Below, in pieces: positions 36,202-45,418 of a DNA stretch of 64,000 nt (the first letter of the stretch is position 1; each line of letters opens with the position of its first letter). Below the pieces are notes generated by a model. It had not been told where the DNA came from. It saw nothing but the letters and a program-made list of their open reading frames with translations, and did no database searches. The stretch comes from Crocinitomicaceae bacterium (GTDB lineage Bacteria; Bacteroidota; Bacteroidia; Flavobacteriales_D; Crocinitomicaceae): assembly GCA_029252405.1 (NCBI GenBank), contig JAQXBM010000002.1, positions 62,001 to 126,000 on the forward strand, in the 5' to 3' direction. Made by a program: the position numbers and the translations under genes.

Positions 36202-37746
36202 CTAACGTGAAAGTTGGCGCTCACGGATGACATCTTCAACGGGCTTATTCTCAATTCTACTCGTCAGCCAAGAAATCAAATCCAGATACAGCAAAGGACG
36301 TCTTTCGAATGGGTCTTCGAAAATAGCGATCAAATTGCTACGCAGTTCTACGAAGTGAGGCGTCATTTCGTTCCTGTTCATGTGCACGGACTTTCGGATA
36401 AACGCGATGATCAATTTTTGTACTTCCTGCAAATCACCGTACTTGATTAAAAAGCGATAAGTACTTTTTAATTGATACTCAACGAGTTCATGATTCCCCA
36501 ATTCATAATGCGCCACAAGGTTCAGAATTCGAGCAAAGCACTGAACATCTTGTCGCAAATGGTGCTCCTTGGTTTGAGAATGAATGATTCGGTTTAGTAC
36601 TTGCACGCTTGATTTGAACTCATCCGCACCAAAATGCATGCACGCAATTTTGTAATAAAAAACCTGAATTCTATTCGTGTCGATGTATGAATCATTTGCA
36701 TTCAACCATTCCTCCAATTCGCTTCGGAACACATCGTTTTTTCGGAAGTTTCCATTGATAAAACGGTGATTCAATCGACCAATGTAGTGGTAGATACGCG
36801 CCATCAAGTTGGTATTGAAATCGAAGCTTTCACCATGCTCCTCGATGAAGGAATTCAACAACAAATAGTAAGATTCAAATTGCTTGGGCTTGTTCGAATA
36901 GAATAACGCAGAAAGAATGTTATGAAGTCCCTTCAAATAGATGATGGGTTCCTCTTTCAGCAATACGGGATTCGCTCTCATCTCCTCAATCCATGCGCAT
37001 CCATGCTTGTAACACAGCACGAAACTTTGAGTAATGAAATGAAACCAAGTATAAGCCATGTGCTGGTACACCTTGCTTCGGACGGACATTTCATTCGTGT
37101 CAATTTTGCTCGTTTCATCTTTGAAGATGATGGCTACTTTTCTAAACTGACGTTGATTCTTAACGTGACCAAATTTCAGGTAATAATCGTACAAGCGAAT
37201 CGCAACATTGGACCACTCATCAGAAGATTTTAGAATTGCCCTCAGTTGATTGTTCTTCTCAACGATGCTCACGGCCTGGTTCGGTTCGCTTTCCGTTACA
37301 AAGAACAGCTCAATTTTTCGCTCCATGTGGTTAACGGTGTACAATGCAAGGTCGTCTTGATAGGTCTCAGCAATGCTTCTGGCCTTGTAAAGTTGATTCA
37401 AACTCTGTAAGTAAAGCCCTTTTGTGTAGAGTACTTTTGAGAAACTAATGAGCTCATCTATTCGAACAGATGGATCATTATGGTGCAATAACCTTAAACT
37501 AATCAACAACTGTTCGTACAAGTGCGATTTAAGGTTGGACAATGAGCTTCCTTTTGTCCCCGGTAATTTCTTTGTTAAATGTGAATTATCCAATTCATTT
37601 CCTCGGTCGTAAAGATCAAAAAGAATCAAAAACTTTAAATCCTTGTCACCAAAATTCCGTTTTGCATACAGCTTGAAATGACGTTTTTCTGCCTTCGTTA
37701 ACGAGTCAATCAAGTGTCGAAGAGCGTTGGAATTTGTTTTGGGCAT
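36202..37746 (-). CDS. Helical repeat protein of unknown function
   Basis: 514 residues, no signal peptide or membrane helix. The N-terminal LTKAEKRHFKLYAKRN and LSNLKSHLYEQLLISLRLL motifs are shared by many unnamed Bacteroidota proteins. The rest is almost wholly helical with TPR-like spacing (ALYTVNHMERKI, SKVYQHMAYTWFHF, LYYKIACMHFGADEFKSSVQVLNRI). It could be a scaffold or regulator; nothing shows a partner. The C-terminus abuts the convergent Rieske ferredoxin gene. It faces away from the leu operon, with 151 nt between them. Confidence 0.75.
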   Translation of the reverse strand: MPKTNSNALRHLIDSLTKAEKRHFKLYAKRNFGDKDLKFLILFDLYDRGNELDNSHLTKKLPGTKGSSLSNLKSHLYEQLLISLRLLHHNDPSVRIDELISFSKVLYTKGLYLQSLNQLYKARSIAETYQDDLALYTVNHMERKIELFFVTESEPNQAVSIVEKNNQLRAILKSSDEWSNVAIRLYDYYLKFGHVKNQRQFRKVAIIFKDETSKIDTNEMSVRSKVYQHMAYTWFHFITQSFVLCYKHGCAWIEEMRANPVLLKEEPIIYLKGLHNILSALFYSNKPKQFESYYLLLNSFIEEHGESFDFNTNLMARIYHYIGRLNHRFINGNFRKNDVFRSELEEWLNANDSYIDTNRIQVFYYKIACMHFGADEFKSSVQVLNRIIHSQTKEHHLRQDVQCFARILNLVAHYELGNHELVEYQLKSTYRFLIKYGDLQEVQKLIIAFIRKSVHMNRNEMTPHFVELRSNLIAIFEDPFERRPLLYLDLISWLTSRIENKPVEDVIRERQLSR

Positions 37747-37897
37747 GTGATTTAATTTTATTTTAAATAATTGATTATCAATAAAATGTGATCAGATTTC
37801 GTTTTTTGGATATCACAATTCCGCTTCTTTTTAATTTCTCTGCTGGTCGGTTAGGAACTAGCTTCGTTGTGATTACAATACTAAGAAATTTACCGCT

Positions 37898-39043
37898 TTG
37901 AAAGAACAAATACAGATATTTGATACGACACTGAGAGATGGTGAGCAGGTTCCAGGTTGCAAATTGAACACCCAGCAAAAATTAGAAATTGCCAAGGAAT
38001 TGGAAGAGCTCGGAGTCAATGTAATTGAGGCGGGATTTCCAGTTTCAAGCCCAGGAGATTTTGATGCCGTGAAACAGATTGCTGAAACGATCAAGGGAAC
38101 CACGATCTGCGGACTGTCAAGAGCCGTTGACAAGGACATTGAAATTGCTGCCGAAGCACTAAAGAATGCCGATAACCCTCGAATTCATACTGGAATAGGA
38201 ACATCAGATTATCATATTTACAGCAAACTCATGACCACTCCAGAAGAGGTAATTGAGCGAGCTAAACACGCGGTTAAAACTGCCAGAAACTTGTGTGCAG
38301 AAGTTGAGTTCTATGCGGAAGACGCAGGAAGAACGGATAATGCTTTTCTAGCGAAAGTTGTTGAGCAAGCAATCGCTTCGGGTGCAACAATCATCAATAT
38401 TCCTGATACAACGGGCTATTGTCTTCCAGAACAGTATGGTGAAAAGATCAAGTATTTGATGAATCATGTTCCGAACATTGACCGGGCGATTTTGTCTACG
38501 CATTGTCACAACGATTTAGGATTGGCAACGGCAAATAGCATTGCGGGTGTTCTCGCAGGAGCGCAGCAAGTGGAATGCACGATCAACGGAATTGGTGAAC
38601 GCGCTGGAAATACTTCTTTGGAGGAAGTTGTAATGATTATCAATCAACATGAGCGCATTCAAAGGGAAACGAGCATCAATACGCAATTGCTCAACCCGAT
38701 TTCCAAGTTGATAGAATTCGAGATGAACATGCCTGTTCAACGCAACAAGGCAATTGTAGGTGAAAACGCGTTTTCACATTCTTCAGGAATTCATCAAGAC
38801 GGTGTCATTAAGAACCGCGAAACATACGAGATTATCGACCCAAAAGATGTGGGCGCGGATGATTCTCAAATCATATTAACGGCAAGAAGTGGGAGAGCAG
38901 CACTGAGGTATTGTGCTCAAAAATTGAACTTCGAATTAACACGAGAAAAGTTGGAAGTGGCCTACGATCGCTTTCTGTCAATTGCCGATCAACACAACCA
39001 GATCAGCAATCAACAATTGGTAAGTCTACTTGAAAGTATTTAA
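37898..39043 (+). CDS. leuA: 2-Isopropylmalate synthase, short form
   Basis: 381 residues from a TTG at 37898. DREAM-family signatures [16 protein letters not shown] and [16 protein letters not shown] are present, with [16 protein letters not shown] and [13 protein letters not shown]. It condenses 2-oxoisovalerate and acetyl-CoA. E. coli LeuA is about 520 residues; the C-terminal leucine-binding regulatory domain is absent here, so classical feedback inhibition is not expected. Homocitrate synthase is less likely because leuC-D-B follow. First gene of a complete leuACDB operon. Confidence 0.93.
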   Translation: MKEQIQIFDTTLRDGEQVPGCKLNTQQKLEIAKELEELGVNVIEAGFPVSSPGDFDAVKQIAETIKGTTICGLSRAVDKDIEIAAEALKNADNPRIHTGIGTSDYHIYSKLMTTPEEVIERAKHAVKTARNLCAEVEFYAEDAGRTDNAFLAKVVEQAIASGATIINIPDTTGYCLPEQYGEKIKYLMNHVPNIDRAILSTHCHNDLGLATANSIAGVLAGAQQVECTINGIGERAGNTSLEEVVMIINQHERIQRETSINTQLLNPISKLIEFEMNMPVQRNKAIVGENAFSHSSGIHQDGVIKNRETYEIIDPKDVGADDSQIILTARSGRAALRYCAQKLNFELTREKLEVAYDRFLSIADQHNQISNQQLVSLLESI

Positions 39044-39045
39044 AA

Positions 39046-40410
39046 ATGGGAGAAACAATCATTGATAAAATTTGGGATGTTCACGTAGTGAAGTCCATTA
39101 CGGATCAGGTCGATATGTTGTACATCGATCGACATTTTATCCACGAAGTAACCAGCCCACAAGCATTTTCAGGGCTAAAGGAAAAGGGATTGAGCGTTTT
39201 ACGACCAGAGAGAGTCACGGCGGTTGCAGATCACAATGTACCGACGCAAAACCAACATTTGCCTATCGAGAATGAACTCTCAAAGAAGCAGGTGGACACG
39301 CTTTTAAGCAATTGTACAGACCATTCGATTGAACTCTTTGGAATTGGTCACGAGAAAAACGGAATTGTGCATGTCATTGGACCAGAAAATGGCCTCACGC
39401 AGCCGGGAATGACAATTGTTTGCGGAGATAGTCATACCTCCACACATGGTGCTTTCGGAGCGATTGCTTTTGGAATTGGAACTTCTCAAGTTGAACAGGT
39501 GCTGGCATCGCAGTGTTTGTTGTTGAGTCGACCAAAAACGATGAAGGTTGAAGTCAATGGTAAATTGAGTACAGGAGTTGGCGCCAAGGACGTTGTGCTT
39601 TACATCATTTCGAAGTTAGGGACTGAAGGTGCGACTGGACATTTTGTGGAGTATGCAGGCGATGTCTTCCGAAGTTTTTCCATGGAAGAGCGCATGACCG
39701 TATGCAACATGAGCATAGAAATGGGAGCGCGCGGAGGACTTGTTGGAATCGATGAAACGACAATCAATTATGTGAAAGAACGCGCCACAATCTCAGATGA
39801 GAAACTGGCATTTTGGAAAACCTTGAATTCTGATCAAGACGCAAAATTTGACCAAACAATTACATTCCGAGCGGAAGATATTCATCCGATGGTAACGACC
39901 GGAACTTCACCCGATACTGGAGTTGACATTGCGGAGACAGTAGCTTCCTCGACTCGAAATAGCGAAAAAGGACTCGAATACATGGGCTTGAAAAATGAAC
40001 AGCCGATGATCGGGACGAAAATTGATTATGTCTTTATCGGGAGTTGTACGAATAGCCGAATTGAAGATTTACGAGCAGTTGCGGGAATCGTTGAGGGCCA
40101 CAAAAAGCCTGAAGGAGTTACCGTTTGGATTGTTCCAGGGTCGAACAAAGTGAAAGATCAAGCAGTTGATGAAGGTCTCGATAAGATTTTCATCGATGCA
40201 GGGTTTGAATTCAGAGAGCCAGGATGTTCTGCTTGTTTGGCAATGAACGATGATAAAATTCCAAGTGGTGCGCTTTGTATCTCCACTTCCAATCGAAATT
40301 TTGAGGGAAGGCAAGGTGATGGAGCAAGGACAGTTTTGGCGAGCCCAATCACTGCAGCCGCATCAGCAATTAATGGAAAGATTACAGATCCTAGAACTTA
40401 TTTAAACTAA
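39046..40410 (+). CDS. leuC: 3-Isopropylmalate dehydratase large subunit
   Basis: 454 residues. Aconitase superfamily: GDSHTSTHGAFGAIAFGIGTSQVEQVLASQ, the [4Fe-4S] ligands in FIGSCTNSRIEDL and EPGCSACLAMNDD, and NRNFEGRQGDGARTVLASPITAAASAI. With LeuD it isomerises 2- to 3-isopropylmalate. It starts 2 nt after the leuA stop and ends 1 nt before leuD. Confidence 0.98.
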   Translation: MGETIIDKIWDVHVVKSITDQVDMLYIDRHFIHEVTSPQAFSGLKEKGLSVLRPERVTAVADHNVPTQNQHLPIENELSKKQVDTLLSNCTDHSIELFGIGHEKNGIVHVIGPENGLTQPGMTIVCGDSHTSTHGAFGAIAFGIGTSQVEQVLASQCLLLSRPKTMKVEVNGKLSTGVGAKDVVLYIISKLGTEGATGHFVEYAGDVFRSFSMEERMTVCNMSIEMGARGGLVGIDETTINYVKERATISDEKLAFWKTLNSDQDAKFDQTITFRAEDIHPMVTTGTSPDTGVDIAETVASSTRNSEKGLEYMGLKNEQPMIGTKIDYVFIGSCTNSRIEDLRAVAGIVEGHKKPEGVTVWIVPGSNKVKDQAVDEGLDKIFIDAGFEFREPGCSACLAMNDDKIPSGALCISTSNRNFEGRQGDGARTVLASPITAAASAINGKITDPRTYLN

Positions 40411-40411
40411 T

Positions 40412-40999
40412 ATGGACAAGATTATTTCAACGGCGATTGTACTCGATAGAGACAACATCGACACAGATCAAATCATACCGGCTAAATTTTTAAAATCAAC
40501 GAACAAAGAAGGGTTCGGCGATAGGTTGTTTTACAATTGGAGATACGATGAAAACGATATTCCGAAGGAAGATTTTGAGTTTTTGAAGTATCAGAAAGAA
40601 AGCAAAATACTTATTGCAGGGAACAATTTCGGTTGTGGATCGAGTCGCGAGCATGCGGCATGGGCAATCGCGGATTACGGAATTGAAGTAGTGATCTCCA
40701 GTCAGTTTGCCGACATTTTCAAAGGGAATGCATTGAACAATGGAATCGTTCCAATAACTGTTTCGGAAGCATGTTTGAAGGCATTGATGAAATACTTTGA
40801 ACGTGAAAAGTCCTGCCCAATTGAAGTGGATATCGAGGAGCAAACCTTGATCGTAGATGCAAAGGACATTTTCATCAATGTGAAATTTGATATCGACCCA
40901 CTGAAAAAAGAATTCATCCTAACGGGAACAACAGAAATAGAGTACTTGGTTGAACATCAAGCAGACATCATCAATTTTGAAAAGACACACGTGTTATGA
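40412..40999 (+). CDS. leuD: 3-Isopropylmalate dehydratase small subunit
   Basis: 195 residues. DRDNIDTDQIIPAKFLK, the substrate loop NNFGCGSSREHAAWAIADYGI and the terminal EYLVEHQADIINFEK are typical of LeuD. It forms the heterodimer with LeuC. The gene follows leuC by 1 nt and overlaps leuB by 4 nt (ATGA), so translation is coupled throughout this operon. Confidence 0.97.
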   Translation: MDKIISTAIVLDRDNIDTDQIIPAKFLKSTNKEGFGDRLFYNWRYDENDIPKEDFEFLKYQKESKILIAGNNFGCGSSREHAAWAIADYGIEVVISSQFADIFKGNALNNGIVPITVSEACLKALMKYFEREKSCPIEVDIEEQTLIVDAKDIFINVKFDIDPLKKEFILTGTTEIEYLVEHQADIINFEKTHVL

Positions 41000-42111
41000 A
41001 AAAGCAAATTACCTTAATCAAAGGAGACGGAATCGGTCCAGAAATCACGCGACAAGCAATTAAGGTATTGGACGCGGTAGCTTCAACTTTCCAGCATGAT
41101 TTTAAGTACGCGGAGGTCGATATGGGTGCGTGTGCAATTGACAAATACGGTCTTCCAATTACAGATGAAGGTCTGGAAACATGCGGCAATAGTGATGCCG
41201 TACTTTTGGGCGCAATTGGCGATCCGAAATTCGATAACGATCCAACGATTAAAGTCCGACCAGAACAAGGTTTGTTGAAATTGAGGAAGACTTTGGGGCT
41301 GCATTCAAACATCCGACCGATAAAAACGTATGCGGAAATCATTGAAAGCTCACCAGTCAAAAAGCGTTTGTTGGATAATGTCGATTTCGTGATTTATCGA
41401 GAGCTCATTGGAGGAATTTACTTTGGAGACAAAGTACTCAGTGAAGATGAAAAAACTGCCTTCGATCTTTGTGAATACACGACTGATCAGATAGAACGAA
41501 TTACACGAAAAGCCTTTGAAGGAGCGCAACGACGTAAGAAGAAGGTAACACTTGTCGATAAGGCGAATGTGCTCGAAACTTCGCGTTTGTGGAGGAAAAC
41601 GGTTGCAGAAATTGCGCAGGATTATCCTGATGTTGAATTGGATTATTTGTTCGTAGATAACGCAGCCATGCAGATCATTCAGGCACCTCATTCTTTCGAT
41701 GTTATTTTGACCGAGAACATGTTCGGAGATATTCTTTCGGATCTAGCCAGCGTAATTACCGGATCGATCGGAATGTTGCCTTCTGCATCTGTAGGTGAAT
41801 CGAATGCGCTTTTTGAACCAATTCATGGTTCTTATCCTCAAGCAAAGGGTCTTGATATTGCGAACCCAATGGCGATGATTTTGTCTGTTGCGATGATGCT
41901 GGATTACTTTGATTTAGCTGAAGAAGCCTCGAAAGTCAGAGAAGCCGTTGAGTGGGCTTTGGCGAAAGGGTACGTTACAAAGGACCTCCATGCCACTGAT
42001 CCAATGGGATGTGAACGTGTTGGCGAAATCATTTCATTGTACATCGAATCAGAAGATGAATTGATCATCAATAGTCGCAATACGGAGGAATCCAGGGGTG
42101 TGCTAATTTGA
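40996..42111 (+). CDS. leuB: 3-Isopropylmalate dehydrogenase
   Basis: 371 residues, usual length. IKGDGIGPEITRQA, LRKTLGLHSNIRPIKTY, YRELIGGIYFGDK, DNAAMQIIQAPHSFDVILTENMFGDILSD and FEPIHGSYPQAKGLDIANPMAMI are diagnostic of the isocitrate/isopropylmalate dehydrogenase family and the NAD-dependent LeuB branch. It oxidatively decarboxylates 3-isopropylmalate to the direct precursor of leucine. Last gene of the operon; its stop lies 1 nt before the convergent lipoprotein gene's stop. Confidence 0.98.
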   Translation: MKKQITLIKGDGIGPEITRQAIKVLDAVASTFQHDFKYAEVDMGACAIDKYGLPITDEGLETCGNSDAVLLGAIGDPKFDNDPTIKVRPEQGLLKLRKTLGLHSNIRPIKTYAEIIESSPVKKRLLDNVDFVIYRELIGGIYFGDKVLSEDEKTAFDLCEYTTDQIERITRKAFEGAQRRKKKVTLVDKANVLETSRLWRKTVAEIAQDYPDVELDYLFVDNAAMQIIQAPHSFDVILTENMFGDILSDLASVITGSIGMLPSASVGESNALFEPIHGSYPQAKGLDIANPMAMILSVAMMLDYFDLAEEASKVREAVEWALAKGYVTKDLHATDPMGCERVGEIISLYIESEDELIINSRNTEESRGVLI

Positions 42112-42112
42112 A

Positions 42113-42667
42113 TCAAGGAGGATAAGGTCCTGTGTATTTCATGCAAGGATTATCGCCCGTGTAGCATTTTTGTTGAATCGTCACAGTCTCTACCATTGGA
42201 TTAGATATCTCAACAGTTAAATCAGGAGTGGTTCTCCACGTTTCAAAGCATGAATCAGCGCTGTATTGGTAGAAATCACCTTCAATCTTCTTCTTTTTTA
42301 TGAATTCGTCGATTGGTAGTGCTTTGTCTTCACTGATGATTGAATACGTTCCATCTTTCAAGTCGATGCTCAACTTTCCGTTTTCATCGGTTTTTACGCG
42401 AACCATCTTTGTAATGGATGAAGGACGTTCATCTTTGTAGATGTAAAATACCTGATTGGCAATTGGGTTTGTAAACCCAGCTGATTGAGCTTCAGTAGGC
42501 GCTGCACCACCGCAATACGGTCTGTGCGATTGAAAAGTAACCGTCAAAGTTTGCTTTCCTTTCCAAATGTTGTCGGCAGCATCCATGGCACCATCAACAG
42601 ATTCTTTCAAATCTGCACATGAACCAAAAGCAATTCCTATTGCGAGTAAAATGAGTTTAAAATCCAT
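42113..42667 (-). CDS. Predicted lipoprotein with a carboxypeptidase-regulatory-like beta domain
   Basis: 184 residues from the ATG at 42667-42665. That start gives MDFKLILLAIGIAFGSCAD with a lipobox Cys at about 18; a longer reading lacks any signal. The mature part has Cys residues (YCGGAAPT, SCFETW, KCYTGDNPCMKY) and VRVKTDENGKLSIDLKDGTYSII, a carboxypeptidase-regulatory/transthyretin-like strand pattern. It overlaps the antiporter gene by 11 nt, so the two are coupled. Role unknown; perhaps an envelope protein tied to the transporter. Confidence 0.7.
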   Translation of the reverse strand: MDFKLILLAIGIAFGSCADLKESVDGAMDAADNIWKGKQTLTVTFQSHRPYCGGAAPTEAQSAGFTNPIANQVFYIYKDERPSSITKMVRVKTDENGKLSIDLKDGTYSIISEDKALPIDEFIKKKKIEGDFYQYSADSCFETWRTTPDLTVEISNPMVETVTIQQKCYTGDNPCMKYTGPYPP

Positions 42668-43961
42668 CGAAATCTTGTTTTTCAGTGTTTTCCTCCATTC
42701 GTGTAACGAAGGCTTCGGAGTCTTTATTCTTGTTGATAAGCGGTACCTTGTGAAAGAGTACATCCGTAATTTTCTCCCCTTTGTATGAGATCAGTGAAAT
42801 CATCATGATGATACTCGTGATCAAAATAGGGTAGAGAAGCAGTCCTGAGTCGAATGCTTCGATGTGAATCGCCCCGTTCTTTTCCAATACGAAGAAAAGT
42901 AGAACCGTAATCAATCCACGTGGAGCAATGAACAGCTCAGGAAGCAAATTGTCTTTCGCGAATACACGTAATCCAACGTAACGAACGACGTAGAGAATTG
43001 CTACAATTGCGAGACTATTTACCGCTACCTGCCAATTGGCGAGCGAGCTCAAGGTAATGCTCAATCCAAATACCACGAAGAAGAACGTACGAATCAGGAA
43101 TGCCGATTCTAAGGTTAAATTGTGGAAATCGTGCAGAATGGGCTTCACTTTTTCACGGTCGAACAGCTTCGCGAGCCTGCCCTGGAAGAAGACGTCCGTA
43201 TTATTCAGTACCACACCAAAAGCGAGGATAATCAGCAGCGACGACAAGTGGAAATATTTTCCAACTGCGAAAAGTAGCAAAAGCACTCCAATCACCAAAA
43301 ATAGTTTAACCTGCATCTGTAAGTGTTGGAAAAGATAAACCAAACCGTATGCCACAACAACAGAAATCAATAAAGTAACGCCAATGTTAATAACGATTTC
43401 CCAAACAATTGAACCGCCTCCAGCTCCACCATCGGCACCAATCATGAAGTAGAAAACCATAATTCCCAGGATATCGGAAAAGGTACTTTCATAGATCATG
43501 AACTCCTTTTTGGATCCCGTCAATCGGCCAACACTAGGAATGATAATCGCGCTACTCATGATACTCAACGGAATTGCGTAAACAACTGCTGTGTAGAGGG
43601 TTGTTGAAGGAAAGATGTACATGAAAAAGCCTGCAAGGGCAAACATTGAGCCTCCAATTCCGACCAACGCTACGACTAAAGATCGGAGAATCATCCCCGT
43701 TTTTTGTTTCTCTAGTTTCAGGTCTAATGCGGCCTCAAGGACAATCATCACCAGCCCGACATTCCCAAGGATTTCGAGGAGTGAATCAAAATGCAAGTCT
43801 TCGCTAAGTCCGTAAGCGTCGAGGACTGCCTTCAACCCCATTCCAAGTCCAATAAGCATCAAAACTGAAGGGATGTTCGTTTTCTTGGCAAGAATGTTAA
43901 AGAAGAAACTTAAAATGATGATGCCGGCAATCGACATGATCAGTAAATAAGGATTATCCAT
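42657..43961 (-). CDS. CPA1-type cation/proton antiporter
   Basis: 434 residues with about 12 membrane helices. The motifs LMLIGLGMGLKAVLDAYGL, LVMIVLEAALDLKLEKQK, PLSIMSSAIIIPSVGRL and STFSDILGIMVFYF (the ion-binding acidic residue region) belong to Na+/H+ antiporters, and the C-terminal LFIAPRGLITVLLFFVLEK is also typical. A short soluble tail ends the protein. It likely exchanges Na+ or K+ for protons in the inner membrane. A consensus -7 box lies on this strand at 43981-43988. It diverges from the arsenic operon but no functional link is evident. Confidence 0.9.
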   Translation of the reverse strand: MDNPYLLIMSIAGIIILSFFFNILAKKTNIPSVLMLIGLGMGLKAVLDAYGLSEDLHFDSLLEILGNVGLVMIVLEAALDLKLEKQKTGMILRSLVVALVGIGGSMFALAGFFMYIFPSTTLYTAVVYAIPLSIMSSAIIIPSVGRLTGSKKEFMIYESTFSDILGIMVFYFMIGADGGAGGGSIVWEIVINIGVTLLISVVVAYGLVYLFQHLQMQVKLFLVIGVLLLLFAVGKYFHLSSLLIILAFGVVLNNTDVFFQGRLAKLFDREKVKPILHDFHNLTLESAFLIRTFFFVVFGLSITLSSLANWQVAVNSLAIVAILYVVRYVGLRVFAKDNLLPELFIAPRGLITVLLFFVLEKNGAIHIEAFDSGLLLYPILITSIIMMISLISYKGEKITDVLFHKVPLINKNKDSEAFVTRMEENTEKQDFDGF

Positions 43962-43980
43962 ATCGTCTGTTCGTTTGAGT

Positions 43981-43988
43981 CAAAGATA
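43981..43988 (-). promoter_or_regulatory. -7 box (TATCTTTG) for the antiporter-lipoprotein pair
   Basis: On the minus strand the sequence reads TATCTTTG, an exact TAnnTTTG match, leaving a 19-nt leader to the ATG at 43961. No clear -33 TTG is visible. Confidence 0.5.
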
Positions 43989-44034
43989 AGAAAATACCGT
44001 ATTGAAATTGGTGCTAAATCAAAAAGTTAATCGT

Positions 44035-44082
44035 AATATTGCGATATAGCAATATTCAAATATCTCGATATTTCAATATTGC
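44035..44082. promoter_or_regulatory. Palindromic ArsR-type operator array
   Basis: Dyad 1: exact 8-bp arms at 44035-44042 and 44049-44056 (AATATTGC / GCAATATT, 6-nt spacer). Dyad 2: exact 7-bp arms 44058-44064 and 44067-44073 (AAATATC / GATATTT). Together 44049-44082 forms a 34-bp near-perfect palindrome. It ends 17 nt before arsR, where autorepressing ArsR proteins bind. Confidence 0.75.
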
Positions 44083-44099
44083 TCTAAAAAGAAAGAGAA

Positions 44100-44429
44100 A
44101 TGGGACTAACAAGAATAGACAAATACACGCAAGAACAAGTTGATCTTGCGCAGCTTCTTAAAGTACTCGGTCACCCCGCACGAATCGCGATTGTGCAATC
44201 AATCATTCGCACGGATTCATGTGTTTGCGGCGATCTAGTTACCGAAATAGGCCTTGCTCAATCCACAATTTCACAGCATTTGAAGGAATTGAAACACGTC
44301 GGAATCATCCAAGGGACCATCGAAGGATCGAGCGTTTGCTACTGTATCAACAAAGAAACGTGGGGTCGGCTAGAGTCTACAGTGAACGAATTATTTAAAT
44401 CAGTAGCGGCCAATCCTGATTGCTGCTAG
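44100..44429 (+). CDS. arsR: ArsR-family metalloregulator
   Basis: 109 residues, winged-helix-turn-helix. LLKVLGHPARIAIVQSII and LAQSTISQHLKELKHVGII form the HTH. The pair Cys41/Cys43 in DSCVCGDL corresponds to the As(III)-binding CxC of E. coli ArsR, and extra cysteines sit in SVCYC and the terminal CC. It probably represses the operon by binding the palindromes upstream and lets go on As(III) or Sb(III). First gene of arsR-arsI-arsC-aqpS. Confidence 0.94.
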   Translation: MGLTRIDKYTQEQVDLAQLLKVLGHPARIAIVQSIIRTDSCVCGDLVTEIGLAQSTISQHLKELKHVGIIQGTIEGSSVCYCINKETWGRLESTVNELFKSVAANPDCC

Positions 44430-44461
44430 ACAAAAAGAACAAAATCATTAAAAAATAGATT

Positions 44462-44986
44462 ATGAAGGAGACAGTTTTTCCAAGAATGCACATGTCATTT
44501 TACGTAAGTGACTTGACGGCAACGGTGAATTTTTACAGCACCTTTTTCGGTGTTCCTGCATCGAAAGTGAAATCAGGTTACGCGAAATATGAACTTGCAG
44601 AACCGGGATTGATCATTTCATTTATTGAAAACAAAGAGCGCGTTCAAGCGAATTTTGGCCACGTTGGAATTCAAGTTGGATCCAAAGAAGAAATGGAACG
44701 TCGATTGGAAATGGCGCGTTCGCAAGGAATAGTTTCGAAGGAGGAAATTGGAACTTCTTGCTGCTACGCTGTTCAGGACAAGTTTTGGGCTGATGATCCA
44801 GATGGAATCCAATGGGAGGTATATTATTTTCATGAAGATGTTGAGTTCAACGATCCAAAATTTTCGGAAGAAGATGCCGCAGCTTGTTGCATGCCTTTGG
44901 AACGTGAAGAGAAGCCAAAACTTCAAATGATGGATTTAACGAAAAATGAAGCTGAGACTTGCGAGCCAGGTTCAGGATGCTGCTAA
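44462..44986 (+). CDS. arsI: ArsI/CadI-like VOC-family protein, putative C-As lyase
   Basis: 174 residues, vicinal-oxygen-chelate fold. The 2-His-1-Glu iron set fits His10, His67 (NFGHVGIQV) and Glu119 (WEVYYF). The adjacent Cys100-Cys101 in TSCCYAVQDKFW matches the cysteine pair needed by ArsI dioxygenases for binding trivalent organoarsenicals such as MAs(III). Two further CC pairs (AACCMP, GSGCC) lie in a C-terminal extension. Enzyme activity is inferred from these motifs and the operon context; the alternative name CadI describes the same family. Confidence 0.82.
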   Translation: MKETVFPRMHMSFYVSDLTATVNFYSTFFGVPASKVKSGYAKYELAEPGLIISFIENKERVQANFGHVGIQVGSKEEMERRLEMARSQGIVSKEEIGTSCCYAVQDKFWADDPDGIQWEVYYFHEDVEFNDPKFSEEDAAACCMPLEREEKPKLQMMDLTKNEAETCEPGSGCC

Positions 44987-45004
44987 CCCCAATCAATTTA
45001 AAAG

Positions 45005-45418
45005 ATGAAAAAAGTATTGGTGCTGTGCACAGGAAACAGTTGTAGAAGTCAAATTGCTCACGGGTATTTGGCACATTTTTCTCCAGAAGGAACCGAAGTG
45101 TTTTCGGCGGGAGTGGAAACGCACGGAGTTAATCCAAAAGCGATTGAAACAATGAAAGCTGATGGTTTGGATATTTCAAATCATACGTCGAACAACATCT
45201 TGGAATACGAAGGACAACATTTCGACTTCGTGATTACCGTCTGCGATAGTGCAAAGGAAAAGTGTCCGTATTTCCCTTCTGATGCGGTGAAGTTTCACAA
45301 CAATTTCCCTGATCCTTATGGAGCAACAGGTACAGATGAGGAAATAGCAGCAGTGTTTGCGGCTGTTCGAGATCAAATCAAAACGTATTGTAAAGAATTC
45401 GTATCCGCCTATTTATGA
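45005..45418 (+). CDS. arsC: Arsenate reductase, low-molecular-weight phosphatase type
   Basis: 137 residues. P-loop CTGNSCR (Cys8, Arg14), plus Cys80 and Cys87 in VCDSAKEKCPYFP, the redox relay of thioredoxin-coupled ArsC (pI258 type). The general-acid Asp is in FPDPYGATGTDEE. It reduces arsenate to arsenite in the cytoplasm, passing the disulfide to thioredoxin. It overlaps the aquaporin gene by 4 nt, so the product arsenite could leave by that channel. Confidence 0.94.
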   Translation: MKKVLVLCTGNSCRSQIAHGYLAHFSPEGTEVFSAGVETHGVNPKAIETMKADGLDISNHTSNNILEYEGQHFDFVITVCDSAKEKCPYFPSDAVKFHNNFPDPYGATGTDEEIAAVFAAVRDQIKTYCKEFVSAYL

